This document shows, one piece after another, positions 19,126 to 28,432 of a DNA stretch of 64,000 nucleotides (within the stretch, counting starts at the first letter, position 1; every line of letters starts with the position of its first letter). The translations under genes were made by a program, and so were the position numbers. The notes below the pieces were generated by a model that saw only the letters and a program-made list of their open reading frames with translations, had not been told where the DNA came from and did no database searches. This stretch comes from DATAOG01 sp963753685 (GTDB lineage: Bacteria; Pseudomonadota; Alphaproteobacteria; Geminicoccales; Geminicoccaceae): contig CAVWDE010000009.1 of NCBI GenBank assembly GCA_963753685.1, positions 1 to 64,000 on the forward strand, written 5' to 3'.

Positions 19126-19971
19126 TTGCAAAGCTACTGGCGGCCGGACTCGGTTGCAGACGCGCTCGAGGCGCTCGCCACAGCTCCCCGAACCGTGCTC
19201 GCCGGCGGTACCGACCATTACCCGGCGCGGGTCGGCAGGCCCTCCGACGAGGACATTCTCGACATCACCGCGCTCGCGGCGCTGCGCGGCATCGAGGAGC
19301 AGAACGAGCACTGGCGGATCGGCGCGCTGACCACCTGGAGCACGCTCGCGCGCGCCGGGCTGCCGGCCTGGCTCGCGGGCCTGCGGCTGGCGGCCCGCGA
19401 GGTCGGCGGCGAGCAGATCCAGAACGCCGGCACCCTCGGCGGCAACCTCTGCAACGCCTCGCCGGCCGCCGACGGCGTGCCGCCGCTGCTGGCGATGGAC
19501 GCCCAGATCGAGCTGGCCGCGCTCGACGGCATCCAGCGTCTGCCTCTGGCCGAGTTCATCCGGGGCAACCGCACGACCGCCCGCCGGCCCGATCAGCTGC
19601 TGACGGCGGTACTCGTCCCAAAACCGAAGGCGGCCCGCGCCGCCGGCCATTTCCTGAAGCTCGGCGCCCGGCGCTACCTGGTGATCTCGATCGTAATGGT
19701 CGGCGCCACCCTCGAGGTCGGCGCCAACGGGCGGGTCATGGCGGCGCGGATCGCGGTCGGCGCCTGCGCCCCGGTCGCAAGACGCCTGCCGGCAGCAGAA
19801 CGGGCGCTGGCCGGCGCACCCTGCGACCCGCGGCTCGGCGCCCTGGTCCAGCCCGAGCATCTGGCTGAGCTCGCTCCGATCGACGATGTCCGGGCGAGCG
19901 CCGCCTATCGCAGCGACGTCGCTCTGACCCTGGTCCGCCGGACATTGACCGAACTGGCGGCCAGGCTATGA
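19126..19971 (+). CDS. Molybdenum hydroxylase FAD-binding subunit (CoxM/XdhB-like)
   Basis: A 281-residue FAD subunit of the xanthine dehydrogenase/CO dehydrogenase family. It starts with TTG, giving LQSYWRPDSVADALEAL, and shows the FAD motifs VLAGGTDHYPARVG and AGTLGGNLCNASPAAD. It passes electrons from the iron-sulfur clusters to the final acceptor. The 3' end overlaps the next gene by four bases. It is the first gene of an operon with the catalytic subunit and a 6-hydroxynicotinate reductase-like protein. Confidence 0.9.
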   Translation: MQSYWRPDSVADALEALATAPRTVLAGGTDHYPARVGRPSDEDILDITALAALRGIEEQNEHWRIGALTTWSTLARAGLPAWLAGLRLAAREVGGEQIQNAGTLGGNLCNASPAADGVPPLLAMDAQIELAALDGIQRLPLAEFIRGNRTTARRPDQLLTAVLVPKPKAARAAGHFLKLGARRYLVISIVMVGATLEVGANGRVMAARIAVGACAPVARRLPAAERALAGAPCDPRLGALVQPEHLAELAPIDDVRASAAYRSDVALTLVRRTLTELAARL

Positions 19972-22749
19972 ACGAGGCCGCGCCGCTGCATCGGGCATTG
20001 CCGGCAGCCGGGTCGGGAATCATCGACTTCCAGGTCAACGGCCGGCCGGTCCAGGTCCAGGCGGCGCCGATCAAGCGTCTGAGTGCTGTGCTGCGCGACG
20101 ACCTCGGCCTGACCGGCACCAAGGTCGGCTGCAACGCCGGCGACTGCGGCGCCTGCACGGTGCTGCTCGATGGCGCCCAGGTCTGCGCCTGTCTGGTGCC
20201 GCTCGGTCAGGCCGAAGGCCGCCGCGTGACCACGGTCGAAGGACTCGCCGCCAACGGCCGCCTCGCCCCGCTGCAGCTTGCCTTTCAGCGCCATGGTGCT
20301 GCCCAGTGCGGCATCTGCACCCCCGGCATGCTGATGGCGGCGAGCGATCTTTTGGCGCGCGATTCGAGCCCGGACGCGGCCAAGGTGCTGGATGCGCTCG
20401 GCGGCGTGCTCTGCCGCTGCACCGGATATCAGAAGATCGTCGAGGCCGTCCTCGACGTCGCGACGGTCGCAGATGGGCCCACACCGGCGGCGGGCGCCGC
20501 GGTCGGCGCGCGCCTCGGCAAGGTCGACGGACCGGCGAAGCTCACCGGCCGCGAGTGCTATGGCGCCGACGCGATTCCCGAAGGATGCGCTCTGGCTCCA
20601 GGTGATCCGCTCGCCACACGCTTCGGCCACGTTCGAGCTCGGTGATCCGGCGCCGCTGCTCGCCCGCCATTCGGGGCTGCTCCGCCTCCTGAGCGCGGCC
20701 GACATCCCGGTCAATCGCTTCGGCATCTACCCCCACCTCAAGGATCAACCGGTGCTCGCGGACGGCGTCGTCCGCTACCGGGGCGAGGCCGTGGTCGCCC
20801 TGCTCGGCGAGCGCGCCGCGCTCGAGAGGGTCCGGGACGATGAGGTGCCGATCCGCTACCGCCCGCGCGCGGCGGTGACCGGCCTCGACGCCGCGGCCGC
20901 CGAAGGCGCACCCCTGGTCCAGCCGGACAAGCCCGGCAATCTCCTGATCGAGGGCGCGGTGCGCTCGGGCGACGCCGAGGCGGCCCTGGCGCAGGCCGCA
21001 GCCCTCGCCGCGGGCTGCTTCACCACGGCCTTCGTCGAGCACGCCTACATCGAGCCCGAGGCCGGCTGGGCAGAGCGGGTGGGCGCGCGGATCGAGGTCC
21101 ACGTCACGACCCAGTCGCCCTACATGGACCGCGACGAGACCGCGCGCGTCCTGAACGTCGCCCCCGAGCAGGTCCGGATCAGGCCTTCGGCCTGCGGCGG
21201 CGGCTTCGGCGGCAAGCTCGATCTCTCGGTCCAACCCCTGCTCGCGGTCGCGGCCGGCCTGGTCGAGCGCCCGGTCGCCCTGGTCTACGAGCGGCCCGAG
21301 AGCATGGCCAGCACGACCAAGCGCCACCCGGCCCGGATCCGGGCGCGCCTCGGCGCCGACGCCGAAGGCCGGCTGCTCGCGTTCACGGCCGAGGCCGACT
21401 TCGATACCGGCGCCTACGCGTCCTGGGGGCCGACCGTGGCCGGACGCGTGCCGGTGCACGCGACCGGCCCCTACCGGGTGCCGCACGTCGCCGCGCGCGG
21501 CCGCGCGCTCTTCACCAACGCGCCGCCGTCCGGTGCTTTTCGCGGCTTCGGCGTGCCCCAGGCGGCGATCGCCCACGAAGCCTTGATGGACGACCTGGCG
21601 CTCCAGCTCGGCATCGACCGCCTGCGCTTTCGATTGCGCAACGCCCTGCGCGCGGGCGATCGGACCGCGACCGGTCAGCGGCTCGAGGCAAGCGTCGGCC
21701 TCGCCGCCTGCCTGGAGGCCCTCGAGCCCCACTGGCAGGCTTGGCTCGGCGCCGTCGCCCTGTTCAACCGAACCGCGGGCAGCCGGCGCCAGGGCGTGGG
21801 CATCGGCTGCATGTGGTACGGCATCGGCAACACAGCCCTGCCCCATCCCTCGACCATCCGGCTCGGTCTGACCCGCGCCGGCCGGCTGATCCTCTACAGT
21901 GGTGCTGTCGACATCGGCCAGGGCTCGAACACCATCCTCGTCCAGATCGCGGCCGATGCGCTCGGTGTTCCGGTCCTGCGCTTCGATCTGGTGACCGGCG
22001 ATACCGACCGCACGGCCGATGCCGGCAAGACCTCGGCCTCGCGTCAGACCTTCGTCTCGGGCAAGGCCGCCGAGCTCGCCGCGCGCGAGCTGCGCGCTTT
22101 GATCCTGAGGCAGGTCAACGCCGGCCCGGACGCGGAGCTGGCGCTGGCCGATGGCGCGATCGTCGTGAGGGAGGCGGGGCGCTCGCAGCGCCTCGAGCTC
22201 GGCCGGCTCGAGGCGGACGCCGATGGCGTCGTCCTGCTCGGCGAGGGCCATTTCGACCCGCCGAGCATGCCGCTCGACCGGGACGGTCAGGGCAGCCCCT
22301 ACCCGACCTATGCATTCGCCGCCCAGATCGCCCACGTCGAGGTCGACCTCGAGCTCGGCACGACCAAAGTTCGGCAAATCGTCGCCGCCCACGACGTCGG
22401 CCGGGCGATCAACCCGACCCAGGTCGAGGGCCAGATCCAGGGCGGCATCGCCCAGGGGCTGGGCATGGCGCTGATGGAGGAGTATCTGCCCGGCCGAACC
22501 GAGAACCTGCACGACTATCTGATCCCGACCATCGGCGACATGCCGCAGACCCTGGTGATCCTGATCGAGGACCCGGAGCCGCAGGGCCCATTCGGCGCCA
22601 AGGGTGTCGGCGAGCCGGGCCTGATCCCGACCGCGCCCGCGATCCTGGGCGCGATCCGCCATGCGAGCGGGGTCCGGATCACCGAGGTGCCGGCGCTGCC
22701 CCATCGCCTGCGGGCGGCGATCCTCGCCCAGGGGAGCGCCGATGGCTGA
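19968..22749 (+). CDS. Molybdenum hydroxylase, fused [2Fe-2S] and molybdopterin subunits (one frameshift)
   Basis: The first frame (to 20645) carries the plant-type [2Fe-2S] motif CNAGDCGACTVLLDG and the second cluster CGICTPGM...CRCTGYQKIV, then begins a Mo-subunit linker (GKVDGPAKLTGREC). The second frame continues as KDALWLQVIRSPHASATFEL and covers the whole catalytic subunit, with ACGGGFGGKLDLS, RGFGVPQAA and the catalytic Glu in GAKGVGEPGLIP. Removing one base near 20578-20583 fuses the two into a protein of about 927 residues, an architecture seen in aldehyde oxidoreductase-type enzymes. It probably hydroxylates an N-heterocycle or aldehyde; the substrate is unknown. Confidence 0.85.
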
Positions 22750-24202
22750 GCCCGGCCCGGTCGTCCGCTGCGATGCCTGCCCGGTGCTCTGCCGGATCCG
22801 CGAGGGCAAGGCCGGCGCCTGCGACCGCTACGCCAATCTGGATGGCAAGCTGGTGCGGGTCGATCCGCTGGTCGTGACCCGGCGCGCCGAGACCACCGTG
22901 CCGTTCCTCGACGGCGCCGGCGATTGGGACGGCGCCCTGGTCCGGGGCGCGGACAACTTCGTCACCGGGATCGGCGCCGGCACCACCTATCCGGACTACA
23001 AGCCGGCGCCGTTCATCGTCGGCTCCGAGGTCGACGGCGTCGACATGGTGACCGTGGTGTCCGAGGGCATCTTCAGCTACTGCGGGCTCAAGGTGAAGAT
23101 CGACACCGACCGCTTCCTCGGGCCGGAGCAGGCAGCGGTGCGCTGCCAGGGCGAGCCGATCGGCCACGTCACGACCGCCGAATATGGCTCGCAGATGCTG
23201 GCGCTGGGCGGCGTCCGCCATCTGACCGGCGGCAGCAAGCGCGAGGGCACGATCACCTGCCAGTCCATGCTCGACCTGTGCTCGCGCGCGCCGGTCGAGG
23301 TCGAGATCGAGGGCGGCGCCAAGGTGGTCCTGCAGGCGGGCGAAGCGCCGGTCGTCAACGGCGTGCAGGAGCAGCGCATGCGGGTCGGCTGCGGCTCGGC
23401 GACCATCGGCATCTTCGCCCGGCAGTGGCAGGGGCACGCCGACGAGGTGATCGTGGTCGACGACCACATCACCGGGGTCCTGACCGAGCACCAGGCCGGG
23501 CGCTTCCTCGACATGGCGCCGGCCGGGATCCGGGTGCGCGGCCGGAAATCGACGCCCGGGCGTTACTTCCACGTCGCCGAACCGGGGCTCGGCTGGGGCG
23601 GCACCGACGTCCGCGACCCGCTCGAGATCATCGAGCGGATCGAGGCCAAGGTGGCCTGGCCCGGACTTAGATTACTGATGGTGTCCACGACCGGCGAGGA
23701 TGCCGCCTGGTACGTGCTCGACGACCAGCTCCGGCCGGCGCCCGCGCCGATGCCGGCGGCGATCACGCAGGTGGTCGAGCGGATCGCCGAGAACTGCGAG
23801 CCGGCGCTGACCACGGTCCTGTTCATGGCCGGGGCCGGCGGGTCCTTGCGCGCCGGCGTCACCGAGAACCCGGTCCGCCTGACGCGCTCGGTCAAGCAGG
23901 CGCTGACGCGCGTGACCTGCGGCGGTGCCCCGGTCTACGTCTGGCCGGGCGGCGGCATCACCATCATGGTCGACGTCACCCGCATGCCCGAGGGCTCGTT
24001 CGGCTACGTGCCGACCCCCGCATTGGTGGCGCCGATCGAGTTTTCCCTGGCGCGCGCGGACTACGCAGCCCTCGGCGGTCATCTCGACAGCATCGTCGCA
24101 CTCGAGGCCGTGCTCGCCGAGCGGCGCCTCACCACGCGGCCCTGGAACCAGCAGAATCCCTGGCCGGTGCGGCCCAAGCGGCCGATCGTCGAGGAGACAT
24201 GA
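22742..24202 (+). CDS. 6-hydroxynicotinate reductase-like iron-sulfur protein
   Basis: A 486-residue protein resembling 6-hydroxynicotinate reductase, an enzyme of nicotinate breakdown that reduces the pyridone ring. The N-terminus has a cysteine cluster CDACPVLC followed nine residues later by another Cys (spacing C-x2-C-x3-C-x9-C), suitable for a [4Fe-4S] cluster. The start overlaps the hydroxylase stop by 8 bases (ATGGCTGA), and the stop overlaps the UPF0280 gene by four. In this context it may reduce the product of the hydroxylase. The exact substrate is inference. Confidence 0.75.
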   Translation: MAEPGPVVRCDACPVLCRIREGKAGACDRYANLDGKLVRVDPLVVTRRAETTVPFLDGAGDWDGALVRGADNFVTGIGAGTTYPDYKPAPFIVGSEVDGVDMVTVVSEGIFSYCGLKVKIDTDRFLGPEQAAVRCQGEPIGHVTTAEYGSQMLALGGVRHLTGGSKREGTITCQSMLDLCSRAPVEVEIEGGAKVVLQAGEAPVVNGVQEQRMRVGCGSATIGIFARQWQGHADEVIVVDDHITGVLTEHQAGRFLDMAPAGIRVRGRKSTPGRYFHVAEPGLGWGGTDVRDPLEIIERIEAKVAWPGLRLLMVSTTGEDAAWYVLDDQLRPAPAPMPAAITQVVERIAENCEPALTTVLFMAGAGGSLRAGVTENPVRLTRSVKQALTRVTCGGAPVYVWPGGGITIMVDVTRMPEGSFGYVPTPALVAPIEFSLARADYAALGGHLDSIVALEAVLAERRLTTRPWNQQNPWPVRPKRPIVEET

Positions 24203-25050
24203 GCGGCGCGGCGCAGGCGGCGCTGCTGGCCGACGGCCGGCGCCTCCACCTGCAGCACGGGCCGATCGACATCATCGCCCAGGCGTTCGCGAGCCCGGCC
24301 GAGCGCGAGCTCGCCTACCGGCAGGCGGCACGCCGCTTCCAGACCATCCTCGCCGAGCTGGTGAGCGAGCTCGACCTGCTGCGCCAGCCGATCACCGAGG
24401 CCGGGCTCGCGGTCGCAGGGCCGGTCGCCAGGCGCATGGTCGCCGCCGTCTGGCCCTACCGGGAGCACTACGTGACGCCGATGGCGGCGGTCGCCGGTGC
24501 GGTCGCCGACGAGGTGCTGGCGGCGATGAGCGCCGGCCGGCGGCTCGCTCGGGCCTACGTCAACGACGGCGGCGACATCGCCCTGCACCTGGGGCCGGGC
24601 GAGCGCCTGCGCGCCGGCCTGATCGCCAATCCGGACGCCCCCGCCCTCGATGGCAGGCTGGAGCTCGACCACGCCATGCCGGTGCGCGGGCTGGCGACCT
24701 CGGGCTGGCGGGGTCGGTCGTTCTCGCTCGGCATCGCCGATGCCGCGACCGCGCTGGCGCGCACCGCCGCCGAGGCGGACGCCGCCGCGACCCTGATCGC
24801 CAATGCGGTCGACTGCGACCATCCGGCGATCACCCGATCGCCCGCGAACCACTTGCGCGACGATACGGATCTCGGCGATCTTCTGGTCACGGTCGACGTC
24901 GGCACGCTGCCGGCGCTGGCGGTCGATCGGGCGCTCGCCGAGGGCGCAAGGCGCGCCGAGGCGTTCCGCCAGGCGGGGCTGATCTTCGCGGCGAGCCTGG
25001 TCCTCCAGGGCCGGGTCCGGATCGTCGGCCCGCTGCGCACGAACCCATAG
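24199..25050 (+). CDS. UPF0280 family protein (ApbE-like fold)
   Basis: A 283-residue protein of the UPF0280 family. The segment AYVNDGGDIALHLGPGE resembles the GGD metal-binding region of ApbE-type flavin transferases, to which the family is distantly related. No signal peptide is present. It is translationally coupled to the 6-hydroxynicotinate reductase-like gene, and the two families often co-occur. Possible roles are cofactor (flavin) attachment or maturation of the reductase; neither is established. Confidence 0.7.
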   Translation: MSGAAQAALLADGRRLHLQHGPIDIIAQAFASPAERELAYRQAARRFQTILAELVSELDLLRQPITEAGLAVAGPVARRMVAAVWPYREHYVTPMAAVAGAVADEVLAAMSAGRRLARAYVNDGGDIALHLGPGERLRAGLIANPDAPALDGRLELDHAMPVRGLATSGWRGRSFSLGIADAATALARTAAEADAAATLIANAVDCDHPAITRSPANHLRDDTDLGDLLVTVDVGTLPALAVDRALAEGARRAEAFRQAGLIFAASLVLQGRVRIVGPLRTNP

Positions 25051-25115
25051 GCCGAAGAGACGTGGGGCCGGAGAGACTTTGGGGCGGCAGCGGGCCCGGG
25101 GCGGAGGGTGGCGGA

Positions 25116-25703
25116 ATGAATGACCTGATCCAGCTGCGCAAGATCGCCATGCACTTCGAGGAGATCTACCACGAGGGCGGCCCGCCGCCGGCCCAGCCCC
25201 TGGTGCGCGCCGCGATCCTCGCGGTCGCGCGCAACCCTTATGCCGGCCGCTACGTCGAGGACGTGATGCCGTTCATGGAGGCGCTGCGGCCGCTCGGCGT
25301 CGAGCTCGCCAAACGCCTGATCGATGCCCTCGGCGGCCATCCGGAGGCGATCCAGGGCTACGGCAAGGGGGCGATCGTCGGCACCGCGGGCGAGCTCGAG
25401 CACGGCGCGCTCTGGCACGAGCCCGGCGGCTACGCGATGCGCGAGGCGCTGGGCGACGCCAAGGCGATCGTGCCCTCGACCAAGAAGATCGGGGCCCTCG
25501 GCGCCCGCCTGGACGTGCCGATCACCCACATCAAAGCCTCCTACGTGCGCAGCCACTTCGATGCCATCGAGGTCGGGGTCGCCGACGCGCCGCGTCCGGA
25601 CGAGATCGTGCTGATCCTGGCGATGACCACCGGCGGCCGCATCCACGCCCGCGCAGGCGGGCTCAAGGCAGCCGACATCAAGGGCGAGGACGGCCTGCGC
25701 TGA
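25116..25703 (+). CDS. AA_synth (DUF1185) family protein
   Basis: A 195-residue protein matching the so-called amino acid synthesis family: KIAMHFEEIYHEGGPP, RNPYAGRYVEDVMPFMEAL, GKGAIVGTAGELEHGALWH and THIKASYVRSHFDAIEVGV. Its molecular function is not known to me, and the family name should not be read as a demonstrated role. It follows UPF0280 by 65 bp and precedes a binding-protein gene, so it belongs to the same putative catabolic operon. Confidence 0.75.
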   Translation: MNDLIQLRKIAMHFEEIYHEGGPPPAQPLVRAAILAVARNPYAGRYVEDVMPFMEALRPLGVELAKRLIDALGGHPEAIQGYGKGAIVGTAGELEHGALWHEPGGYAMREALGDAKAIVPSTKKIGALGARLDVPITHIKASYVRSHFDAIEVGVADAPRPDEIVLILAMTTGGRIHARAGGLKAADIKGEDGLR

Positions 25704-25754
25704 GGCGGCGCCCGCTCAGCCGCGAATCACGAACGCCAACGGGAGGACATCGCG

Positions 25755-26960
25755 ATGATCCGGCGGATCTTTCTCCAGGGCGCGGCGCTCGCGGGTCTGG
25801 CGGCGCTGCCGCTCGCCGCGCTCGCGGCCGAGCCGGTCAAAGTCGGAGAAATCAACAGCTATTCCCGCTTTCCGGGCTTCACGCTGTCCTACCAGAAGGG
25901 CTGGCAGCTCGCGCTCGAGGAGGTCAACGCCAAGGGCGGCGTGCTGGGCGGCCGGCCCTTGGAGGTGCTCTCGCGCGACGACGGCGGCGATCCCTCGAAG
26001 GCGGTGACGCAGGCGAACGAATTGGTCGCAGGCGAGGGCGTGGCGCTGCTCGCCGGCACCTTCCTCTCCAACGTCGGCCTCGCGGTCGCCGACTTCGCCA
26101 AGCAGAAGAAAATCCTGTTCATCGCCGCCGAGCCGCTCTCGACCAAGCTCACCTGGGAGCAGGGCAACCGCTACACCTGGCGCCTCAGGCCCTCGACCTA
26201 CATGCAAAACGCCATGCTCGCCAAGGCCGCGGCCCAGATCCCGGCGACCCGCTGGACAACCATCGCCCCCAACTACGAATACGGCCAATCCGCGGTCGCC
26301 GAGTTCAAGAAGCTCCTCCAGGCCGAAAAACCGGACGCCAAGTTCGTCGCCGAACAATGGCCAGCCCTGGGCAAGCTCGACGCCGGCCCGACCGTGCAGG
26401 CGCTGCTCGCGGCCGACCCGGCGGCCATTTACAACGCGACCTTCGCGGGCGATCTGGTCAAGTTCGTGCGCGAGGGCACGACGCGCGGCCTGTTCGAAAA
26501 CCGCCAGGTCGTGAGCCTGCTCACGGGCGAACCCGAATATCTCGACCCGCTGGGCGCCGAAGCCCCGGTCGGCTGGCTGGTCACCGGTTATCCGGTCACC
26601 GAGATCGACACCCCCGCCCACACCGCCTTCCGCACCGCCTTCGAGGCCAAATGGCACGAACTGCCCAAGCTCGGCGCGGTGGTCGGCTATTCGATGATCC
26701 ACTCGATCGCCGCCATGCTCGACAAGTCAGGCTCGACCGACACGGACAAGATGATCGAGGCGATGTCCGACCTCCAGGTCGACACCCCCTTCGGCCAAAT
26801 CACCTGGCGCGCGCTCGACCACCAGTCGACCATGGGCGCCTTCGTCGGCCGCATCGCGCTGAAGGACGGCCACGGCACGATGACCGACTGGCACTACATC
26901 GACGGCGCCTCGGTCATGCCCAGCGACGAGGAAGTCAAAGCGCTCCGCCCGGCGGAGTGA
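25755..26960 (+). CDS. ABC transporter substrate-binding protein (branched-chain type)
   Basis: A 401-residue exported binding protein: signal sequence MIRRIFLQGAALAGLAALP, then VKVGEINSYSRFPGFTLSYQ and the type I fold hallmarks GWQLALEEVNAKGGVLGGRP and AGTFLSNVGLAVADFA. A GGGAGGA ribosome-binding site precedes the ATG. No permease or ATPase genes follow, so it must use components encoded elsewhere, possibly the liv-type operon at 7.1 kb. As the last gene of the hydroxylase operon it probably captures that pathway's substrate. Confidence 0.85.
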   Translation: MIRRIFLQGAALAGLAALPLAALAAEPVKVGEINSYSRFPGFTLSYQKGWQLALEEVNAKGGVLGGRPLEVLSRDDGGDPSKAVTQANELVAGEGVALLAGTFLSNVGLAVADFAKQKKILFIAAEPLSTKLTWEQGNRYTWRLRPSTYMQNAMLAKAAAQIPATRWTTIAPNYEYGQSAVAEFKKLLQAEKPDAKFVAEQWPALGKLDAGPTVQALLAADPAAIYNATFAGDLVKFVREGTTRGLFENRQVVSLLTGEPEYLDPLGAEAPVGWLVTGYPVTEIDTPAHTAFRTAFEAKWHELPKLGAVVGYSMIHSIAAMLDKSGSTDTDKMIEAMSDLQVDTPFGQITWRALDHQSTMGAFVGRIALKDGHGTMTDWHYIDGASVMPSDEEVKALRPAE

Positions 26961-26998
26961 CCGCTCTCTACTACCACCAGCATCGTGATGCGCCTACG

Positions 26999-27035
26999 AA
27001 AAAGTTCCTGACAAGGTCCTGACACCTTTCCCCGG
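26999..27035 (+). repeat. REP-like motif, copy 1
   Basis: The sequence contains GTTCCTGACAAGG then TCCTGACACCTTTCCCC. Nearly the same motif occurs on the minus strand at 37771-37803. Such TCCTGACACCTTT elements are, to my knowledge, common near REP-associated tyrosine transposases, but no such transposase is in this window. Confidence 0.55.
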
Positions 27036-27199
27036 TGATGAAGAACCTGGTGCACCCTTGGGAGAGCCGTACCTAAGCCCAACGCCACCCAAGTCAATCT
27101 CAATCAATCCGAAGATGCGCCCTGAATTGATGCGATAGAGATCTCGCCAGAATGGCGGCGGCGGAGTCCCACGGTCGCATGGACCATCCAAACGAAGCG

Positions 27200-27228
27200 T
27201 TAACCATCAGGTATTAATTTTCGGTTAA
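27200..27228. promoter_or_regulatory. Candidate CtrA-binding sites
   Basis: TTAA (27214-27217), seven bases, TTAA (27225-27228) followed by CC matches the alphaproteobacterial CtrA box TTAA-N7-TTAAC. A second TTAACCAT 8-mer lies at 27200-27207. The site is AT-rich against a GC-rich background. No clear gene starts immediately downstream on either strand, so the target is uncertain. Confidence 0.45.
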
Positions 27229-27472
27229 CCACTGCGATGCCATCAATCCGGGCGCTCGGATGCGCGGTTGCCGGAGCGAAGCGCCCCGGCGCCGATGCGG
27301 CGCTGGAGCTGCGTCGTCGCGAGGGTCGATGCGGACGGCTCTTGCGAACCAGGCTCGCTGCCGGCCTCTCATACGGTTCCCGCGAAGTCTTCACCTTCGC
27401 GGGTCGCGCCCGCCGCCCGCCAACCCGGGCGCGCAGACCAAGCGCGAACGTCACGACTTTCTGCGCTTGGTA

Positions 27473-28402
27473 TCAGTCCAGCACGACCCGCGGGAAGTAG
27501 CAGGAAACCAGCCAGTTCGGCTGGTCGACGATCTCCGAGATCCGCAGATCGGCGCACACGCTCAGGAGGATGTAGGCCTCGACCGGCGCCATGCCGTGGC
27601 GGGCCGCGAGCAGGTCGATCATCGCGCGCACGGCATCCTTCGCGCCCTCGAACAGGTCGGGGTTGATCCCGGTCGTGACCTCGTAGCCCTTGACATCGAA
27701 GTGCCGGCTGACCGGCCCGGGCGTGGTCAGGCGCGGCGATTTGAGGTTGGCGCCCTTGACCAGGTCGAACGTCAGGGTCACGGCCATCGGGCTCTCGATC
27801 GCGGTGCCGCAGACCTCGCCGTCGCCCTGGGCGGCATGACAGTCGCCGACCGAGAACAAGGCGCCCGGCACCGCGACCGGCAGGTAGAGGATCGTGCCGG
27901 CGGCGATGTCGCGGATGTCCATGTTGCCCCCGACCCAGCGCGGCGGCACGATCGAGTGCAGCCCCGGCTCGGCGGGCGCGCACCCGATCACGCCGGTGAA
28001 GGGCTTGAGCGGCACCCGGCCGCCGGGCCCGTACATGGCTGGCGCCATGGTTCCGGGATCGTATTTCCACAAGTGCAGCGCGGGCTCGGGGAACTGGTCG
28101 GCGAGCAGCCCGAAGCCCGGGATGTTCGCGGTCCAGCCCCAGCCCGAGGGCGCGAAGCTCTCGAGCGTCACCTTGAGCGCGTCGCCCGGCGCGGCGCCGT
28201 CGATGTTGACCGGGCCGGTCACCGGGTTGACCTTGCCAAAGTCGAGGGCGGCGACATGGGCCACGGTCGAGGTCGGGGAGAGCTGCCCGCCCGAGGCGTC
28301 GACCGTCTCGAACGCGACCGTTTCGCCCGGGGCCACGGTCAGCGCCGGCGGATTGGCGTTGTCCCAGCCGAAGTGGTGGCGGTGCTGGTGGATCGTGTGC
28401 AT
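27473..28402 (-). CDS. Acetamidase/formamidase family amidase
   Basis: A 309-residue FmdA/AmdA-type amidase that hydrolyses short-chain amides to acid and ammonia. Family segments are visible: GWDNANPPALTVAPGETV, VNPVTGPVNIDGAAPGDAL, GCAPAEPGLHSIVPPRWVGG, FSVGDCHAAQGDGEVCG and CADLRISEIVDQPNW. It follows the peptide-type binding protein by 30 bp on the same strand. Cytoplasmic; no signal sequence. Confidence 0.9.
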   Translation of the reverse strand: MHTIHQHRHHFGWDNANPPALTVAPGETVAFETVDASGGQLSPTSTVAHVAALDFGKVNPVTGPVNIDGAAPGDALKVTLESFAPSGWGWTANIPGFGLLADQFPEPALHLWKYDPGTMAPAMYGPGGRVPLKPFTGVIGCAPAEPGLHSIVPPRWVGGNMDIRDIAAGTILYLPVAVPGALFSVGDCHAAQGDGEVCGTAIESPMAVTLTFDLVKGANLKSPRLTTPGPVSRHFDVKGYEVTTGINPDLFEGAKDAVRAMIDLLAARHGMAPVEAYILLSVCADLRISEIVDQPNWLVSCYFPRVVLD

Positions 28403-28432
28403 CAGGGCAGCCTCCGGCTCACGCTCTCTGGG

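Larger units (their letters stand above)
26961..27472. other. Intergenic region between convergent genes
   Basis: About 510 bases between the stops of two converging genes. It holds a REP-like motif (26999-27035) and a CtrA-type box (27200-27228). A short frame at 27237-27500 reading MPSIRALGCAVAG overlaps the amidase 3' end and is not convincing as a gene. Confidence 0.5.

Noticed and set aside
20542..22809. A 755-codon open frame antisense to the molybdenum hydroxylase
   Set aside because: It is a GC-driven shadow: the plus strand has clear catalytic motifs throughout, while the antisense product matches nothing.
23925..25115. Long upstream extension of the AA_synth reading frame
   Set aside because: It overlaps the reductase-like and UPF0280 genes in another frame; the ATG at 25116 gives the family start.
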